This document shows positions 1-8,739 of a DNA stretch of 64,000 nt, piece after piece. Each line of letters starts with the position of its first letter. The stretch's first letter is position 1. The notes under the pieces were generated by a model, which saw only the letters and a list, made by a program, of their open reading frames with translations, did not search any database and was not told the origin of the DNA. This stretch comes from JACVRW01 sp963765135 (GTDB lineage Bacteria; Actinomycetota; Thermoleophilia; Solirubrobacterales; Thermoleophilaceae). Position numbers and translations under genes: made by a program. Location of the stretch: positions 320,769-384,768 of the forward strand of contig CAVXUX010000008.1 of NCBI GenBank assembly GCA_963765135.1. The letters are read 5' to 3'.

Positions 1-2
1 CG

Positions 3-530
3 GCCGAGAACGGCAGCTTCGTCTTCCCGATCGCCGCCGGGTTCGGCAGCCCGAGGACCTACAGCGGGCTGCTCGCCCATCAGGGTGGCCTGGAGTTCAC
101 GAAGGGCGACCGGTCCGCGGTCGTGCAGCGCTTCGTTGCCGTCCGGGTACGCGGGATCGGCGCGGTGCTGCTGGCCCAGATCCCCGGGCTGCGCGGCGGC
201 TGCCGGCACCTGCACGCTGCGCTCGACGCGTTCGCGCTGGAGCATCCGGCCGCGGCCAAGCGCGTGCGCCGGGTCGCGCGCAACCACCCGAAGGCCACTC
301 GCCACCTGCTGCGCGCGGTCTGGAAGTACTGCAGCGAAGGCCGCGTGATCGTGCTGGCACGGCTGACCAACCTCGCCAAGCAGGGTGACTACAACGGCGC
401 CCTGCTGAGCGCGGACCTGAAGCTGAGCGCACAGGCCGCGCGGCTGGTCAACAAGGTCGCCGGCGAGCAAGCAGTCTCCGCGGGAGCCCCGCTGGGAACC
501 GCCGAGTCGAGGGTGACAGTCGTCAACTGA
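3..530 (+). CDS. C-terminal part of a secreted HtaA-like surface protein (5' truncated)
   Basis: The frame is open from the left edge, so the true start lies outside the window. The visible 175 residues begin with a stretch of the form FVFPIAAGFG...YSGLLAHQGGLEF, which resembles the core of HtaA-type domains found in repeated secreted proteins of Actinobacteria. The protein ends with LGTAESRVTVVN, as many such domains end with an LGTA strand. A middle segment rich in Arg, Ala and His (about residues 60-110) is less typical and may be helical. No membrane anchor follows. A perfect hairpin lies just downstream. Function is not known; binding of a ligand at the cell surface is only a family-based guess. 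Confidence 0.5.
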   Translation, partial: AENGSFVFPIAAGFGSPRTYSGLLAHQGGLEFTKGDRSAVVQRFVAVRVRGIGAVLLAQIPGLRGGCRHLHAALDAFALEHPAAAKRVRRVARNHPKATRHLLRAVWKYCSEGRVIVLARLTNLAKQGDYNGALLSADLKLSAQAARLVNKVAGEQAVSAGAPLGTAESRVTVVN

Positions 531-554
531 GACTCGGCAACGTCTGGGGGAAAC

Positions 555-586
555 CGGAACGGGCGGCCGACGGGCCGCCCGTTCCG
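555..586 (+). terminator. Hairpin terminator after the first gene
   Basis: Two perfectly complementary 14-base arms (555-568 and 573-586) are separated by a 4-base loop. It begins 25 bases after the stop codon at 530 and lies before the gene starting at 617. There is no long T tract, which is common for actinobacterial terminators. Confidence 0.6.
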
Positions 587-616
587 CCTTCTGGCGGGGT
601 ACCCTGACCCGCCCGC

Positions 617-2206
617 ATGGACTACCCCGTCGAGAGCTTCACCGAGTCGGAACGCGCCGCGCTCAGGCCTCACTTCACGAACCTCGACCGGCCGGTCTTC
701 GCGCTGATCGGCTTGCCGGAGACCGTCAAGGGCGCGATGTTCGCGCGCTACTCCCGCTACCAGGGCACGCTGCGCCGGCTCTACCTGGACGAGTTCGCCG
801 CCGAGACAGGCGTCCACCCCGCCTTCGACGGCGAGGAGGGCGAGCGCGCCCGCAAGCTCTACGAGCGCATCTTCCTCGGCTACGGCGACGACTCGGTCGC
901 CCAGCTCGGCGGCGCGCACATCGCCTGCGAGTGGGTCTCGAACGTGATGACGAAGCTGCTCCAGCGCGGCCGGCTCGCCGCCTACCTGGAGCAGTCCACG
1001 CGCTACATCCCGTACGACACGCCGATCGCCGACGGGCTGGGCTACCGCTACTGGCGCCACCCGGACCTCGGGTCCGAGTACGAGGCGACGATGGACTTCC
1101 TGTTCGGCGCCTACTCCGAGTCGCTGCCGCGCGTGGAGGCGTGGGCCGCCGAGCGCTTCCCGCGTCCGGCCGACGAGCCCGATGCCGCGCACCAGCGCGC
1201 GCTGCGGGCGAAGGCGCTCGACCTGCTGCGCGGGCTGCTCCCCGCCGCCTCGCTGTCGCACGTCGGCATCTTCGCGACGGGCCAGGCCTACGAGCAGCTG
1301 CTGCTGCGCCTGTACGCCTCGCCGCTGCCGGAGGCCCGCGACTACGCCGACATGATCTTGTCCGAGATCAAGGCGGTGATGCCGAGCTTCGTCGCGCGCG
1401 TGGAGCGACCCGAGCGCGGCGGCGAGTGGATCTCCTACCTGAGCGAGCGCTCCACCGCGGCCGACCGCTGGGCGCGGCGCCTGGGGCTCGATCGCACCCG
1501 GCGCGACGAGCCGCTCGGCCCCGCGGTGCGCCTGCTCTCGGTGGACGGCGACGAGGACGGCCTGCTGGCGGCGCTGCTGTTCGAGGCGGCCGGCACGTCC
1601 GAGGACGAGGCGCGCAGCGCGGTGCGGGCGCTGCCACCCGACGAGCGCGCCGCGATGCTCGCCGAGCTGGTCGGGGAACGCGCCAACCGGCGCCACCGCC
1701 CCGGCCGCGGCTTCGAGGCGCTGCGTTACCGCTTCGAGGTGGTCTCCGACTACGGCGCCTTCCGCGACCTCCAGCGTCACCGGATGCTCACGATCCAGTG
1801 GCAGACGCTCGGGCCCGAGCTCGGCGCCGGCGTGCCCGAGGAGCTCGAGGAGGCCGGTGTCGCCGACCTCTACCGCGAGGGACTCGAGCGCTCGAGCGCC
1901 GAGCACGCCCGCATCGTCGAGGCCGGCCATCCGGAGCTCGCGCCATACGCGCTCTGCCTCGGCTACCGGATCCGCTACGTGCTCGACATGAACGCCCGCG
2001 AGGCGATGCACCTGATCGAGCTGCGCTCGGGCCGCGAGGGCCACCCCGCCTACCGGGCGGTCGCTCACGCGCTGCACGCCGAGATCGCGCGCGTCCACCC
2101 GGCGGTCGCGGCGGCGATGACGTTCGTGGACCGCGACACCGAGCCGCGCCTGGAGCGGATCCTGTCCGAGATCCGAGCGCACGCCAAGCAGGCGTCGCGG
2201 GCATGA
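617..2206 (+). CDS. ThyX-like (FAD-dependent thymidylate synthase family) tandem protein
   Basis: The 529-residue protein is about twice the length of a usual ThyX and appears to be two ThyX-fold halves. The first half holds QRGRLAAYLEQSTRY (residues 116-130), a variant of the ThyX signature RHRxxSxNExSxRY in which the central His is Gly. The second half holds LQRHRMLTIQWQ near residue 384-395, which keeps RHR but loses the rest of the signature. ThyX makes dTMP from dUMP with methylenetetrahydrofolate and FAD. Because the signature is split and altered between halves, real dTMP synthesis by this protein is uncertain. Its stop overlaps the start of rpe by four bases, so the two are co-transcribed. 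Confidence 0.8.
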   Translation: MDYPVESFTESERAALRPHFTNLDRPVFALIGLPETVKGAMFARYSRYQGTLRRLYLDEFAAETGVHPAFDGEEGERARKLYERIFLGYGDDSVAQLGGAHIACEWVSNVMTKLLQRGRLAAYLEQSTRYIPYDTPIADGLGYRYWRHPDLGSEYEATMDFLFGAYSESLPRVEAWAAERFPRPADEPDAAHQRALRAKALDLLRGLLPAASLSHVGIFATGQAYEQLLLRLYASPLPEARDYADMILSEIKAVMPSFVARVERPERGGEWISYLSERSTAADRWARRLGLDRTRRDEPLGPAVRLLSVDGDEDGLLAALLFEAAGTSEDEARSAVRALPPDERAAMLAELVGERANRRHRPGRGFEALRYRFEVVSDYGAFRDLQRHRMLTIQWQTLGPELGAGVPEELEEAGVADLYREGLERSSAEHARIVEAGHPELAPYALCLGYRIRYVLDMNAREAMHLIELRSGREGHPAYRAVAHALHAEIARVHPAVAAAMTFVDRDTEPRLERILSEIRAHAKQASRA

Positions 2207-2886
2207 CCGCGGTGGATCTGATGGGCGACGTCCGCGTCGCGCCGTCGATCCTGGCCGCCGACTTCGCCCGCCTCGGCGAGCAGGTCGAGCAGGTCATGGA
2301 TGCGGGCGCCCGGGTGATCCATGTGGACGTGATGGACGGGCACTTCGTCCCGCCGATCACGATCGGGCCGCTGATCGTCGAGTCGCTGCGCGACCTGGTG
2401 CACGACCGCGGCGGCGTGCTCGACGTGCACCTGATGGTCGAGCGCCCGGAGCACCGCGTGGAGGAGTTCGCGGCCGCGGGCGCCGACTCGCTGATCGTGC
2501 ACTGGGAGGCGACGCCGCACGTGCACTACGCGCTCAAGGCCGTGCGCGACGCCGGGATGCACGCCGCGCTCGCGATCAACCCGGCCACCCCGCCAGAGGC
2601 GGTCGTCGGCCTCGTAGAGGCGTTCGACCACCTGCTCTGCATGACGGTCAACCCCGGCTGGGGCGGACAGCCCTACATCGAGACCTCCACGGCCAAGCTG
2701 CTGCGCCTGCGCGAGCTGCTCGGCGCCGACGTCCCGATCGAGGTCGACGGCGGCATCGACGTCGCCACGGCCGGCCCGGCGGCGGCGGCCGGCGCGACGC
2801 TGTTCGTGGCCGGCTCTTCGATCTTCGGGTCGGCGGATCCGGGCGAGGCCTACCGCGAGATCGCGGCCGCCTGCGGCGCGGTCTAG
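2203..2886 (+). CDS. rpe: Ribulose-phosphate 3-epimerase
   Basis: A 227-residue TIM barrel that interconverts ribulose 5-phosphate and xylulose 5-phosphate in the pentose phosphate pathway. Family marks are present: APSILAADF near residue 13, HVDVMDGHFVPP with metal/catalytic residues Asp42 and His47 region, DVHLMVE near 74-80, the phosphate-binding loop TVNPGWGGQ (148-156) and the second catalytic Asp in EVDGGID (Asp182). The start ATG at 2203 overlaps the stop of the ThyX-like gene (ATGA). A second in-frame ATG at 2221 is possible. Its end overlaps the end of the convergent gene by four bases. Confidence 0.95.
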   Translation: MTAVDLMGDVRVAPSILAADFARLGEQVEQVMDAGARVIHVDVMDGHFVPPITIGPLIVESLRDLVHDRGGVLDVHLMVERPEHRVEEFAAAGADSLIVHWEATPHVHYALKAVRDAGMHAALAINPATPPEAVVGLVEAFDHLLCMTVNPGWGGQPYIETSTAKLLRLRELLGADVPIEVDGGIDVATAGPAAAAGATLFVAGSSIFGSADPGEAYREIAAACGAV

Positions 2887-3294
2887 CGAACGCGCCCCTC
2901 GAGCAACGGCTCCGTCCCCTCGAGCAGGCAGCGCTCCACGGCGGTGATGCTGAGCGGGTCCAGGACCATGTGGGCGTGCGGGTCGAACGCGCCCTGGTCG
3001 GTCTCGGCGAACGGCCACGCCTCGTCCTGAGCCTGGACCGTGTCGCCGTCGGAGTCGACGCACTTCAGCAGCACCTGCCGGCGCGCGCCGGCGCGCGCCG
3101 GGACGTTCACGGCCGGCTTGACGTAGATCGTGAGGTCCGACGTGCCGCGCTCCACTCGCAGGCCGCTCGCGCGCCTGGGCTTGGGCTTGGACTCCGGGTC
3201 GTCGCCACCGCTCGGCGAACAGCACCGCCAGCGGCACGCCGATGACGACCAGCACCACGACTGCGACGAGGACGGCACGCGCGCGCTCCGGCAT
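2883..3294 (-). CDS. Membrane-anchored conserved hypothetical protein (frameshift in sequence)
   Basis: The N-terminus read from ATG 3294 is a clear signal anchor (ARAVLVAVVVLVVIGVPLAV). That frame soon degenerates, and a second frame carries a sensible soluble domain containing DLTIYVKPAVNVPA and KCVDSDGDTVQAQD to the stop at 2883. The frame change falls near 3205-3215. I therefore read one gene of about 137 residues: one transmembrane helix followed by a small extracytoplasmic domain with two Cys residues. A TAAACT -10 box sits 9 bases before the ATG, back to back with the trpB2 promoter. No function is recognised. Confidence 0.55.
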
Positions 3295-3319
3295 GGGTGC
3301 GGCAGTTTAGGATCGCCGC
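3295..3319. promoter_or_regulatory. Compact divergent promoter between the 3294 gene and trpB2
   Basis: Only 25 bases separate the two start codons. On the + strand TAGGAT (3308-3313) lies 6 bases before GTG 3320; on the - strand TAAACT (revcomp of 3304-3309) lies 9 bases before ATG 3294. There is no room for a leader or Shine-Dalgarno, so both transcripts should be leaderless. Confidence 0.55.
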
Positions 3320-4682
3320 GTGACCGACCCGACGAAGTTCACCCTGACCGAGGACCGCATCCCCACCCACTGGGTGAACCTGATGGCAGACCTGCCGGGC
3401 GACCCGCTGCCGCCGCTCAACCCGGGGACGATGGAGCCGGCCGGCCCGGAGGACCTGACGCCGATCTTCCCGATGGAGCTGATCGGCCAGGAGGTATCGG
3501 CCGACCCCGAGGTCGAGATCCCGGAGCAGGTCCGCGAGGTCTACAAGCTGTGGCGCCCGACGCCGCTGTACCGGGCGCACCGCCTCGAGCGCGCCCTCGA
3601 TACGCCGGCGCGCATCTACTACAAGTACGAGGGCGTCTCGCCGGCTGGTTCGCACAAGCCCAACAGCGCGGTGGCCCAGGCGTATGCCAACAAGGAGGCC
3701 GGCGTCGAGCGCTTGGCCACGGAGACCGGCGCCGGGCAGTGGGGGTCGGCGCTCGCGCTCGCCTGCTCGCTGTTCGGGCTCGAGTGCGTGGTCTACATGG
3801 TCGGCGCGAGCTACGACCAGAAGCCCTACCGGCGCGCGATGATGGAGAGCTGGGGCGCGACCGTGATCCGCTCGCCGAGCGACACCACCGACTCGGGCCG
3901 CGCCCAGGCCGCGCATCCCACCGGCTCGCTGGGGATCGCGATCTCCGAGGCGGTCGAGGTGGCCGCGGGCGACGCCGCCACCAACTACGCGCTCGGCTCG
4001 GTGCTCAACCACGTGTGCCTGCACCAGACGGTGATCGGCCAGGAGGCGCTGGCCCAGATGGAGATGGCCGGCGACGAGCCCGACGTGGTGGTCGGCTGCG
4101 TGGGCGGCGGCTCCAACTTCGCGGGGATGGCGTTCCCGTTCATCCGGCGCGTGCTGCGCGGCGAAGCTCGACACGCGCTTCGTGGCGGCGGAGCCGGCGG
4201 CGTGCCCGACGCTGACCCGCGGCGTCTACCGCTACGACTTCGGCGACACCGTGGGGCTGACGCCGCTGATGCCGATGTACACGCTCGGGCACGACTTCGT
4301 CCCGCCGCCGGTGCACGCGGGCGGGCTGCGCTACCACGGCGACTCGCCGATCGTCTGCGCCCTGGTCAAGCAGGGACTGGTGGAGGCGCGCGCGTACAAG
4401 CAGAACGAGACGTTCGAGGCGGCGCTGCGGTTCGCGCGCACCGAGGCGATCCTGCCGGCGCCCGAGCCCGCACACGCGATCCGGGCGGTGATCGACGAGG
4501 CCGAGGCCGCCAAGCAGGCCGGCGAGCAGCGCGTGATCCTGCTCAACCTGTGCGGGCACGGCCATTTCGACATGTCCGCCTACGAGGCCTACATCGCCGG
4601 TGAGCTGGAGGACCCGGAGTTCTCCGAGGCCGACATGGAGGCCGCGCTGGAGCGGCTGCCGGAGGCGCCGGCGATCGCCTAG
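3320..4682 (+). CDS. trpB2: Tryptophan synthase beta chain-like TrpB2 (frameshift in sequence)
   Basis: A PLP-dependent TrpB2-type tryptophan synthase, condensing indole and serine. The first frame gives the substrate/PLP segment with SPAGSHKPNSA (PLP Lys113), ETGAGQWGSALA, and the phosphate loop VGCVGGGSNFAG. Around 4155-4165 the frame changes; the second frame continues without loss as LDTRFVAAEPAACPTLTRG, then YRYDFGDTVGLTPLMPMYTLGHDF and the C-terminal NLCGHGHFDM. The whole is about 453 residues, normal for TrpB2, which is longer than TrpB1. No trpA is adjacent, as is usual for TrpB2. The shift is best explained by one lost or gained base in the GCGCGGCGAAG stretch. Confidence 0.9.
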
Positions 4683-4689
4683 GCCCGAA

Positions 4690-4710
4690 GCACGCGGCTC
4701 GGCCGCGTGC
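4690..4710. terminator. Bidirectional hairpin between convergent trpB2 and capA-like genes
   Basis: Perfect 9-base arms (4690-4698, 4702-4710) with a 3-base loop, located in the 40-base gap between two convergent genes. It could end transcription from both sides. Confidence 0.55.
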
Positions 4711-4722
4711 GCAGGGTTCGCC

Positions 4723-5926
4723 CTACAGCGTCGGTTTCGTGCCGCGGATGATGGCGGGCTGCAAGCGGTGGCCCTCGATCCCTCTCGCCGAGAGCTTCAA
4801 CCGCAGGATCCCGGTCGCCGCGGTGGCCGACGAAGAAGCACCGAAGACGAAGTTGCCGAGGCTGTAGGCCACCAATCGGCGGCGACCGGGGCGCTCGATC
4901 GGTTGCAGCACGTGCGGGTGGGCGCCGATGACGGCGTCGGCCCCGGCGGCGAGCGCCGTGTTCGCGAACGCGCGCTGGCGGCCGTCCGGCGTGGGTGAGC
5001 GCTCGACGCCCCAGTGGAACGTGGCGATGACCAGGTCCGCCCGCTTGCGCGCTTCGCGCACGCCTGCCGCGATCAGCTCGGGCGTGGCCGCCTGGGTGCC
5101 GGCCTTGGTCGGCCCGGCGTAGAACTCGGCGGGCAGGATGTTGGAGAAGCCGACGAAGGCGATCCTCAGTCCGAGGCGCTCGATCACGCGCGGCTCCGCG
5201 GCCGAGGCGAGGCTCCCGCCGGCTCCGACGGCCTTCATGCCGAAGCGACGCACGTTGGCGACCGTGTCCAGCAGGGCCTGGGTGCCGTAGTCGCCGGTGT
5301 GGTTGTTGGCGAGGTTGAGCACGTCGAAGCCGGCGTAGGCGGCCATCGTCCGCAGCGCCGACGGGTGGCCCCGGAAGTTGAACTGCTTCGGCACGGGGGC
5401 GCCACGGGTTGAGACAGCGCACTCGAGGTTGCCGAATGCGACGTCGGCCCGGCGCAGCGTGCCCGCCGTAGAGGTCCAGGGATAGCGCGGGCCGAAGGCG
5501 GCGATGAGGGCGCCCGGACCGTCGCCGAGGTTGACGTCGCCGACCGCGGCGAGCAGGACCGGGCGCGAGCGGACGAGGACCCGCTTCGATGGCGCACTGC
5601 CGGCGACCGTGGCGCGCAGGACGTAACGGCCACGCGGGCGGCGCGGCCGCACGGTGCGACGGAAGCGCCCCCGGGCGTCGGCGCGAGCGGCGGCGAGCGG
5701 ACGCCAGCGCCCCTTCAGCCTGGTCTCGATCCGAACGCGCTCGTTCGGGGCGGCGCCGGCGCCACGGAGCGTGATCGGCAGGCCGGTGGCGAGCAGCCGC
5801 GGCGCGCGCAGCTCGAGCGGGGCGGGCTGCTGGGCGCTGGCTGGAGCGGCCAGGAAGGCTGGCAGCCCCAGCGTGGCGGTCAGCGCGCAGCGCCGCGGTC
5901 AGCGCCAGCGCCGCGGCGGCCGGCAC
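4723..5926 (-). CDS. CapA-family (poly-gamma-glutamate biosynthesis type) secreted metallophosphatase-like protein
   Basis: The C-terminal domain (about 270 residues) is a CapA/PGA_cap calcineurin-like fold: LLAAVGDVNLGDG, GNLECAVS, VLNLANNHTGDYG, ATFHWGVE and GAHPHVLQPIE carry the metal-binding residues. Upstream of GTG 5652 the same frame stays open to 5898 and encodes a signal-peptide tail (LTATLGLPAFLAAPASAQQ) followed by an Ig-like domain, so 5652 is too short a start. The likely start is GTG 5926 (VPAAAALALTAAL), which requires one frame change near 5890-5925. The protein should be exported. CapA acts in polyglutamate capsule export in Bacillus; many homologues have unknown roles, and no capBC is nearby. 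Confidence 0.75.
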
Positions 5927-5974
5927 GCCCGCGCCGCTCCCACCCCCGCCGCTTCCACCCGACCGCCGCTCCCC

Positions 5975-6029
5975 CCGAGTGTGGGCCCTAGTTCCGGGCA
6001 TATTCACCGCTTCCGGGGCCCACACTCGG
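5975..6029. repeat. 14-base perfect inverted repeat with 27-base spacer
   Basis: CCGAGTGTGGGCCC (5975-5988) is repeated inverted at 6016-6029. It lies in the 128-base gap between two - strand genes, just after the stop of the 6055-6978 gene and before the CapA-like gene. The arms could form a terminator stem with a long loop, or be paired operator half-sites. Confidence 0.5.
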
Positions 6030-6054
6030 CGAAGGCGCACGGGAGGGTTACGCG

Positions 6055-6978
6055 TTAGCGCTTTTTTCGCCGTCGTTTGCGCGAGCTGGGGCGTTGCGGC
6101 ACTTGCTCGGGCTCCGCCGGCGTGCTGGCCGACGCGCCGTTCGCGCCCTTCGCGCCGTTCGCCCCGCCGGCGGCCTCCTCGGCCGCTCCGCCCGCCGGCA
6201 CCAGGCCGCGTCGATCCGCGGCGCTTGGCCATGGGTCGGGGTGGCCGGTCTCCCACGCCGGCCCGCGGCCTCCGGGCCACGAGCCGAGGAACAGCGCCCC
6301 CACCGCTCCGAGCCAGAACGCCCGCGTGACCTCGGGCACCAGCGGCATCAGCTGCAGCACCATCAGGGCACCGGCGATCACCCCGAGGATCGCCATGAAC
6401 TGGCTCATCAGCCCGGCCCGGCGCGCGCGCAGCGGCAGCATCACGAACAGGAACGCCGTCCCGACGGAGCCGGCCAGGCTCAGCCCGATGCCGAGCGGGC
6501 TGACGTCCTCGGCGATCAGGTCCTTCGCGCACTCCTCGCCCGCCTTGCCGGCGATCGCCGGGCAGAAGTCGCCCACGTCCGAGCTCCGCTCGGCGAACAG
6601 CTCGGCCACGTCGACGCGGTCGAGTGCGCCGATCACCAGCGAGATCGCGTAGAAGACCGGTCCGATCACGATCAGGTAGACGAACCACCGGGGCACCTGC
6701 GGGATCCGGTGAATGACCGCCCGGAAGATGTAGATGAAGACGGGGATCAGGCAAAGGGCCGCCACCGCGATCAGCACCTGGGAGAGCACCATCGTGCCGG
6801 GCGACTTGTCGATCGAGAGCAGGAAGTCGGGCAGCCCCCTGATCCGCTCGCCCCGGTTCTCCACCATCGACTGGAGTACGAACGTCCCAGCCAGCAGCAG
6901 GAAGCCCGACGCGAACGCAAAGGCGGCCGCCAGCCGGCCGAAGCGCGCCTCCCAGGCGAGCTGGTCCTGGTCGCTCAC
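6055..6978 (-). CDS. Multi-pass membrane protein of unknown function
   Basis: A 307-residue protein with five to six hydrophobic segments (about residues 16-36, 62-84, 98-118, 163-182, 190-212 and 218-232) and a long low-complexity cytoplasmic tail rich in Ala, Gly and Pro that ends in a highly basic RKRRRKKR stretch. The loop between helices 3 and 4 has two Cys residues (DFCPAIAGKAGEEC) that could be disulfide bonded outside the cell. It starts with GTG at 6978, overlapping the stop of the upstream 75-residue gene, and belongs to the CBS-domain operon. I do not recognise a named family. Confidence 0.7.
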   Translation of the reverse strand: MSDQDQLAWEARFGRLAAAFAFASGFLLLAGTFVLQSMVENRGERIRGLPDFLLSIDKSPGTMVLSQVLIAVAALCLIPVFIYIFRAVIHRIPQVPRWFVYLIVIGPVFYAISLVIGALDRVDVAELFAERSSDVGDFCPAIAGKAGEECAKDLIAEDVSPLGIGLSLAGSVGTAFLFVMLPLRARRAGLMSQFMAILGVIAGALMVLQLMPLVPEVTRAFWLGAVGALFLGSWPGGRGPAWETGHPDPWPSAADRRGLVPAGGAAEEAAGGANGAKGANGASASTPAEPEQVPQRPSSRKRRRKKR

Positions 6979-7202
6979 GGCCGCGGCGGCCCGTCGCCCG
7001 CGGGCCCGTCGCCGGCCGCCCGCAGCGCGTCCTCCGCGCTGCGCCCCACGCGTGGCGGGTAGTACTCGGGGTCGTCGCGCTCCACGATCCGGGACACGCG
7101 GTCGCCCACCGCCAGCACCACGTCCAGCGCGGGCGCCATCAGCCTGATCACCGACTCCACTCGCCGGCGCGTGCGCAGCTGGCCGGGCGTCAACGCTGCC
7201 AT
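6975..7202 (-). CDS. Small conserved hypothetical protein
   Basis: A 75-residue protein in the middle of a three-gene - strand operon: it follows the CBS-domain gene by 4 bases and overlaps the membrane-protein gene by 4 bases. It has a basic helical N-terminal half (TPGQLRTRRRVESVIRLMAP), a short hydrophobic stretch and a Pro/Gly-rich tail. It contains no motif I recognise; its conservation is inferred only from tight operon packing and normal codon use. Confidence 0.55.
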   Translation of the reverse strand: MAALTPGQLRTRRRVESVIRLMAPALDVVLAVGDRVSRIVERDDPEYYPPRVGRSAEDALRAAGDGPAGDGPPRP

Positions 7203-7206
7203 CGCC

Positions 7207-7653
7207 TCAGCCGCCCCGCTGGTGGAAGTAGAACTCGGGCAGCGCCGCCTTGGCCACCTCGGCCGTGATCTGCTGCGCCTGGTGGAGGTCGCCGGCCCGT
7301 ACCGCCAGGTCGTCGATCGTCACGATGCCGACCAGCTCCTCGCCGTCGATCACCGGCAGCCGCCGGATGCGGTGCTGGACCATCAGCGCCACGGCCTCCT
7401 CGATGTCCATCTCGACCTGGCCGGTGACCAGCGGTCTGGAGGCGTGCGAGCCGGCGACGTCGGCGGCGTCGACCTCGTCCGCGACCACGGCCAGCGCGAG
7501 GTCGCGATCGGTGATCACCCCAACCGGCCGGCCGCTCTCGCAGACGACCACCGAACCGACGTTGCGGTCGCGCATCAGCTCGCCCACGCGGCGCAGGCTG
7601 TCGCCCGTCGCGGCGGTCACCACGCCCTCCGTCATCACCTCCGAGATGCGCAC
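7207..7653 (-). CDS. Tandem CBS-domain protein
   Basis: 148 residues making a single Bateman module. The first CBS begins ISEVMTEGVVTA and includes VGSVVVCESGRPVGVITDRDLA; the second includes MVQHRIRRLPVIDGEELVGI and ends DDLAVRA. Such free-standing CBS pairs bind adenine nucleotides (AMP, ATP, SAM or c-di-AMP) and act as energy or signal sensors. The GTG start at 7653 is set by a GATACA -10 box 9 bases upstream, shared as a palindrome with the divergent gene. It leads an operon with two downstream genes, the last a membrane protein that could be its partner; that link is inference. Confidence 0.85.
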   Translation of the reverse strand: MRISEVMTEGVVTAATGDSLRRVGELMRDRNVGSVVVCESGRPVGVITDRDLALAVVADEVDAADVAGSHASRPLVTGQVEMDIEEAVALMVQHRIRRLPVIDGEELVGIVTIDDLAVRAGDLHQAQQITAEVAKAALPEFYFHQRGG

Positions 7654-7677
7654 GGGGGCGACTGTATCGTGCAACCG
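7654..7677. promoter_or_regulatory. Symmetric divergent leaderless promoter
   Basis: TGTATC at 7663-7668 reads as GATACA on the other strand. It is exactly 9 bases from GTG 7678 (+) and 9 bases from GTG 7653 (-). The one hexamer may serve as the -10 element for both directions, which would make the two genes compete for polymerase. Confidence 0.5.
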
Positions 7678-8739
7678 GTGACCATCGTCCTGTACGGCGC
7701 CACCGGCTACACGGGTCGGTTGGTGACGGACGAACTGGCCCGGCGCGGCCTCGATCACGTGCTCAGCGGCCGCGATCCCGAGAAGCTCGCCCGCCTCGAG
7801 GGCGCCCCAACCAAAGCGGTGCCGCTCGACGACGACCGCGCCCTGCGCGACCTGCTCGAAGGCGCCAGCGCGGTGATCAACTGCGCGGGGCCGTTCACGC
7901 TCGCCGGCGACGCCCTCGCGAGAGCGGCGATCGCCACGCGCACGCACTACGTCGACTCGACCGGCGAGCAGCCCTTCATCCGCATGATCTTCGACCGCCA
8001 CGGCGGCGCCGCCGAGCACGCCGGCGTCGCGCTGGTGCCGGCGCTCGGGTTCGACTACGCCTTCGGCGACTGCATCGCCCGGCTGGCGGCGGGCGACCTC
8101 GAGCCGCTCGACGAGCTGACGGTCGCCTACGCCGTCGAGGACTTCGGCATGACTCGGGGGACGCTGCGCTCGGGGCTGGAGATGATGAAGGGCGGCGACG
8201 TCGTCTACGAGGACGAGCAGTGGAAGGCCGCGCCCAGCGGCGTCTTCAAGGCGAGCTTCGACTTTCCGGAGCCGATCGGTCGCCAGCCGGTGTCGCGCTA
8301 CCCCGCCGGCGAGGTGATCACCGTTCCCCACCACACCCGCACGAGGAAGGTCACCGCCCTGCTCACGCTCGGCACGATCGCCCCGAAGCCGCTGGCGCCG
8401 GTGCTCCCCTACGTGATGCCCGGCGCGGCGCTGACGCTGCGCACGCCGCTGCGCGGCCTGCTCAACCGAGCCGTCGGGCTGCTCCCGGAGGGGCCCAAGG
8501 AGGACGACCGCCGGGCGGCGCGGTACACGATCGTCGCGCGGGCGCGGGCCAGCGGCGGCACCCGGCAGGGAGTGGTGCGCGGCTCGGATGTCTACGGCAC
8601 GACCGCCGTCGCGCTCGTGCACGGAGCCGAGCTGCTCAGCGCCCCGGGCTTCGACCGCGCCGGAGCGCTCGGCCCGGGGGCCGCGTTCGACCCGGCGGCC
8701 TTCCTCAACAACGCCGGGGTGTCCTGGCAGCTGGACTAG
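7678..8739 (+). CDS. Saccharopine dehydrogenase-like NAD(P)-binding oxidoreductase
   Basis: A 353-residue protein starting with a Rossmann motif, IVLYGATGYTGRLV (GxxGxxG type), followed by SGRDPEKLARLEG and INCAGPFTLAGDALARAAI, typical of the saccharopine dehydrogenase/trans-acting enoyl reductase family. HYVDSTGEQPF and GFDYAFGDCIARLAAG also match. Members without a lysine pathway context often act on lipid or polyketide intermediates; the substrate here is unknown. GTG 7678 is chosen over GTG 7669 because it sits 9 bases after the -10-like TGTATC. The end overlaps the convergent small gene by 4 bases. Confidence 0.8.
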   Translation: MTIVLYGATGYTGRLVTDELARRGLDHVLSGRDPEKLARLEGAPTKAVPLDDDRALRDLLEGASAVINCAGPFTLAGDALARAAIATRTHYVDSTGEQPFIRMIFDRHGGAAEHAGVALVPALGFDYAFGDCIARLAAGDLEPLDELTVAYAVEDFGMTRGTLRSGLEMMKGGDVVYEDEQWKAAPSGVFKASFDFPEPIGRQPVSRYPAGEVITVPHHTRTRKVTALLTLGTIAPKPLAPVLPYVMPGAALTLRTPLRGLLNRAVGLLPEGPKEDDRRAARYTIVARARASGGTRQGVVRGSDVYGTTAVALVHGAELLSAPGFDRAGALGPGAAFDPAAFLNNAGVSWQLD

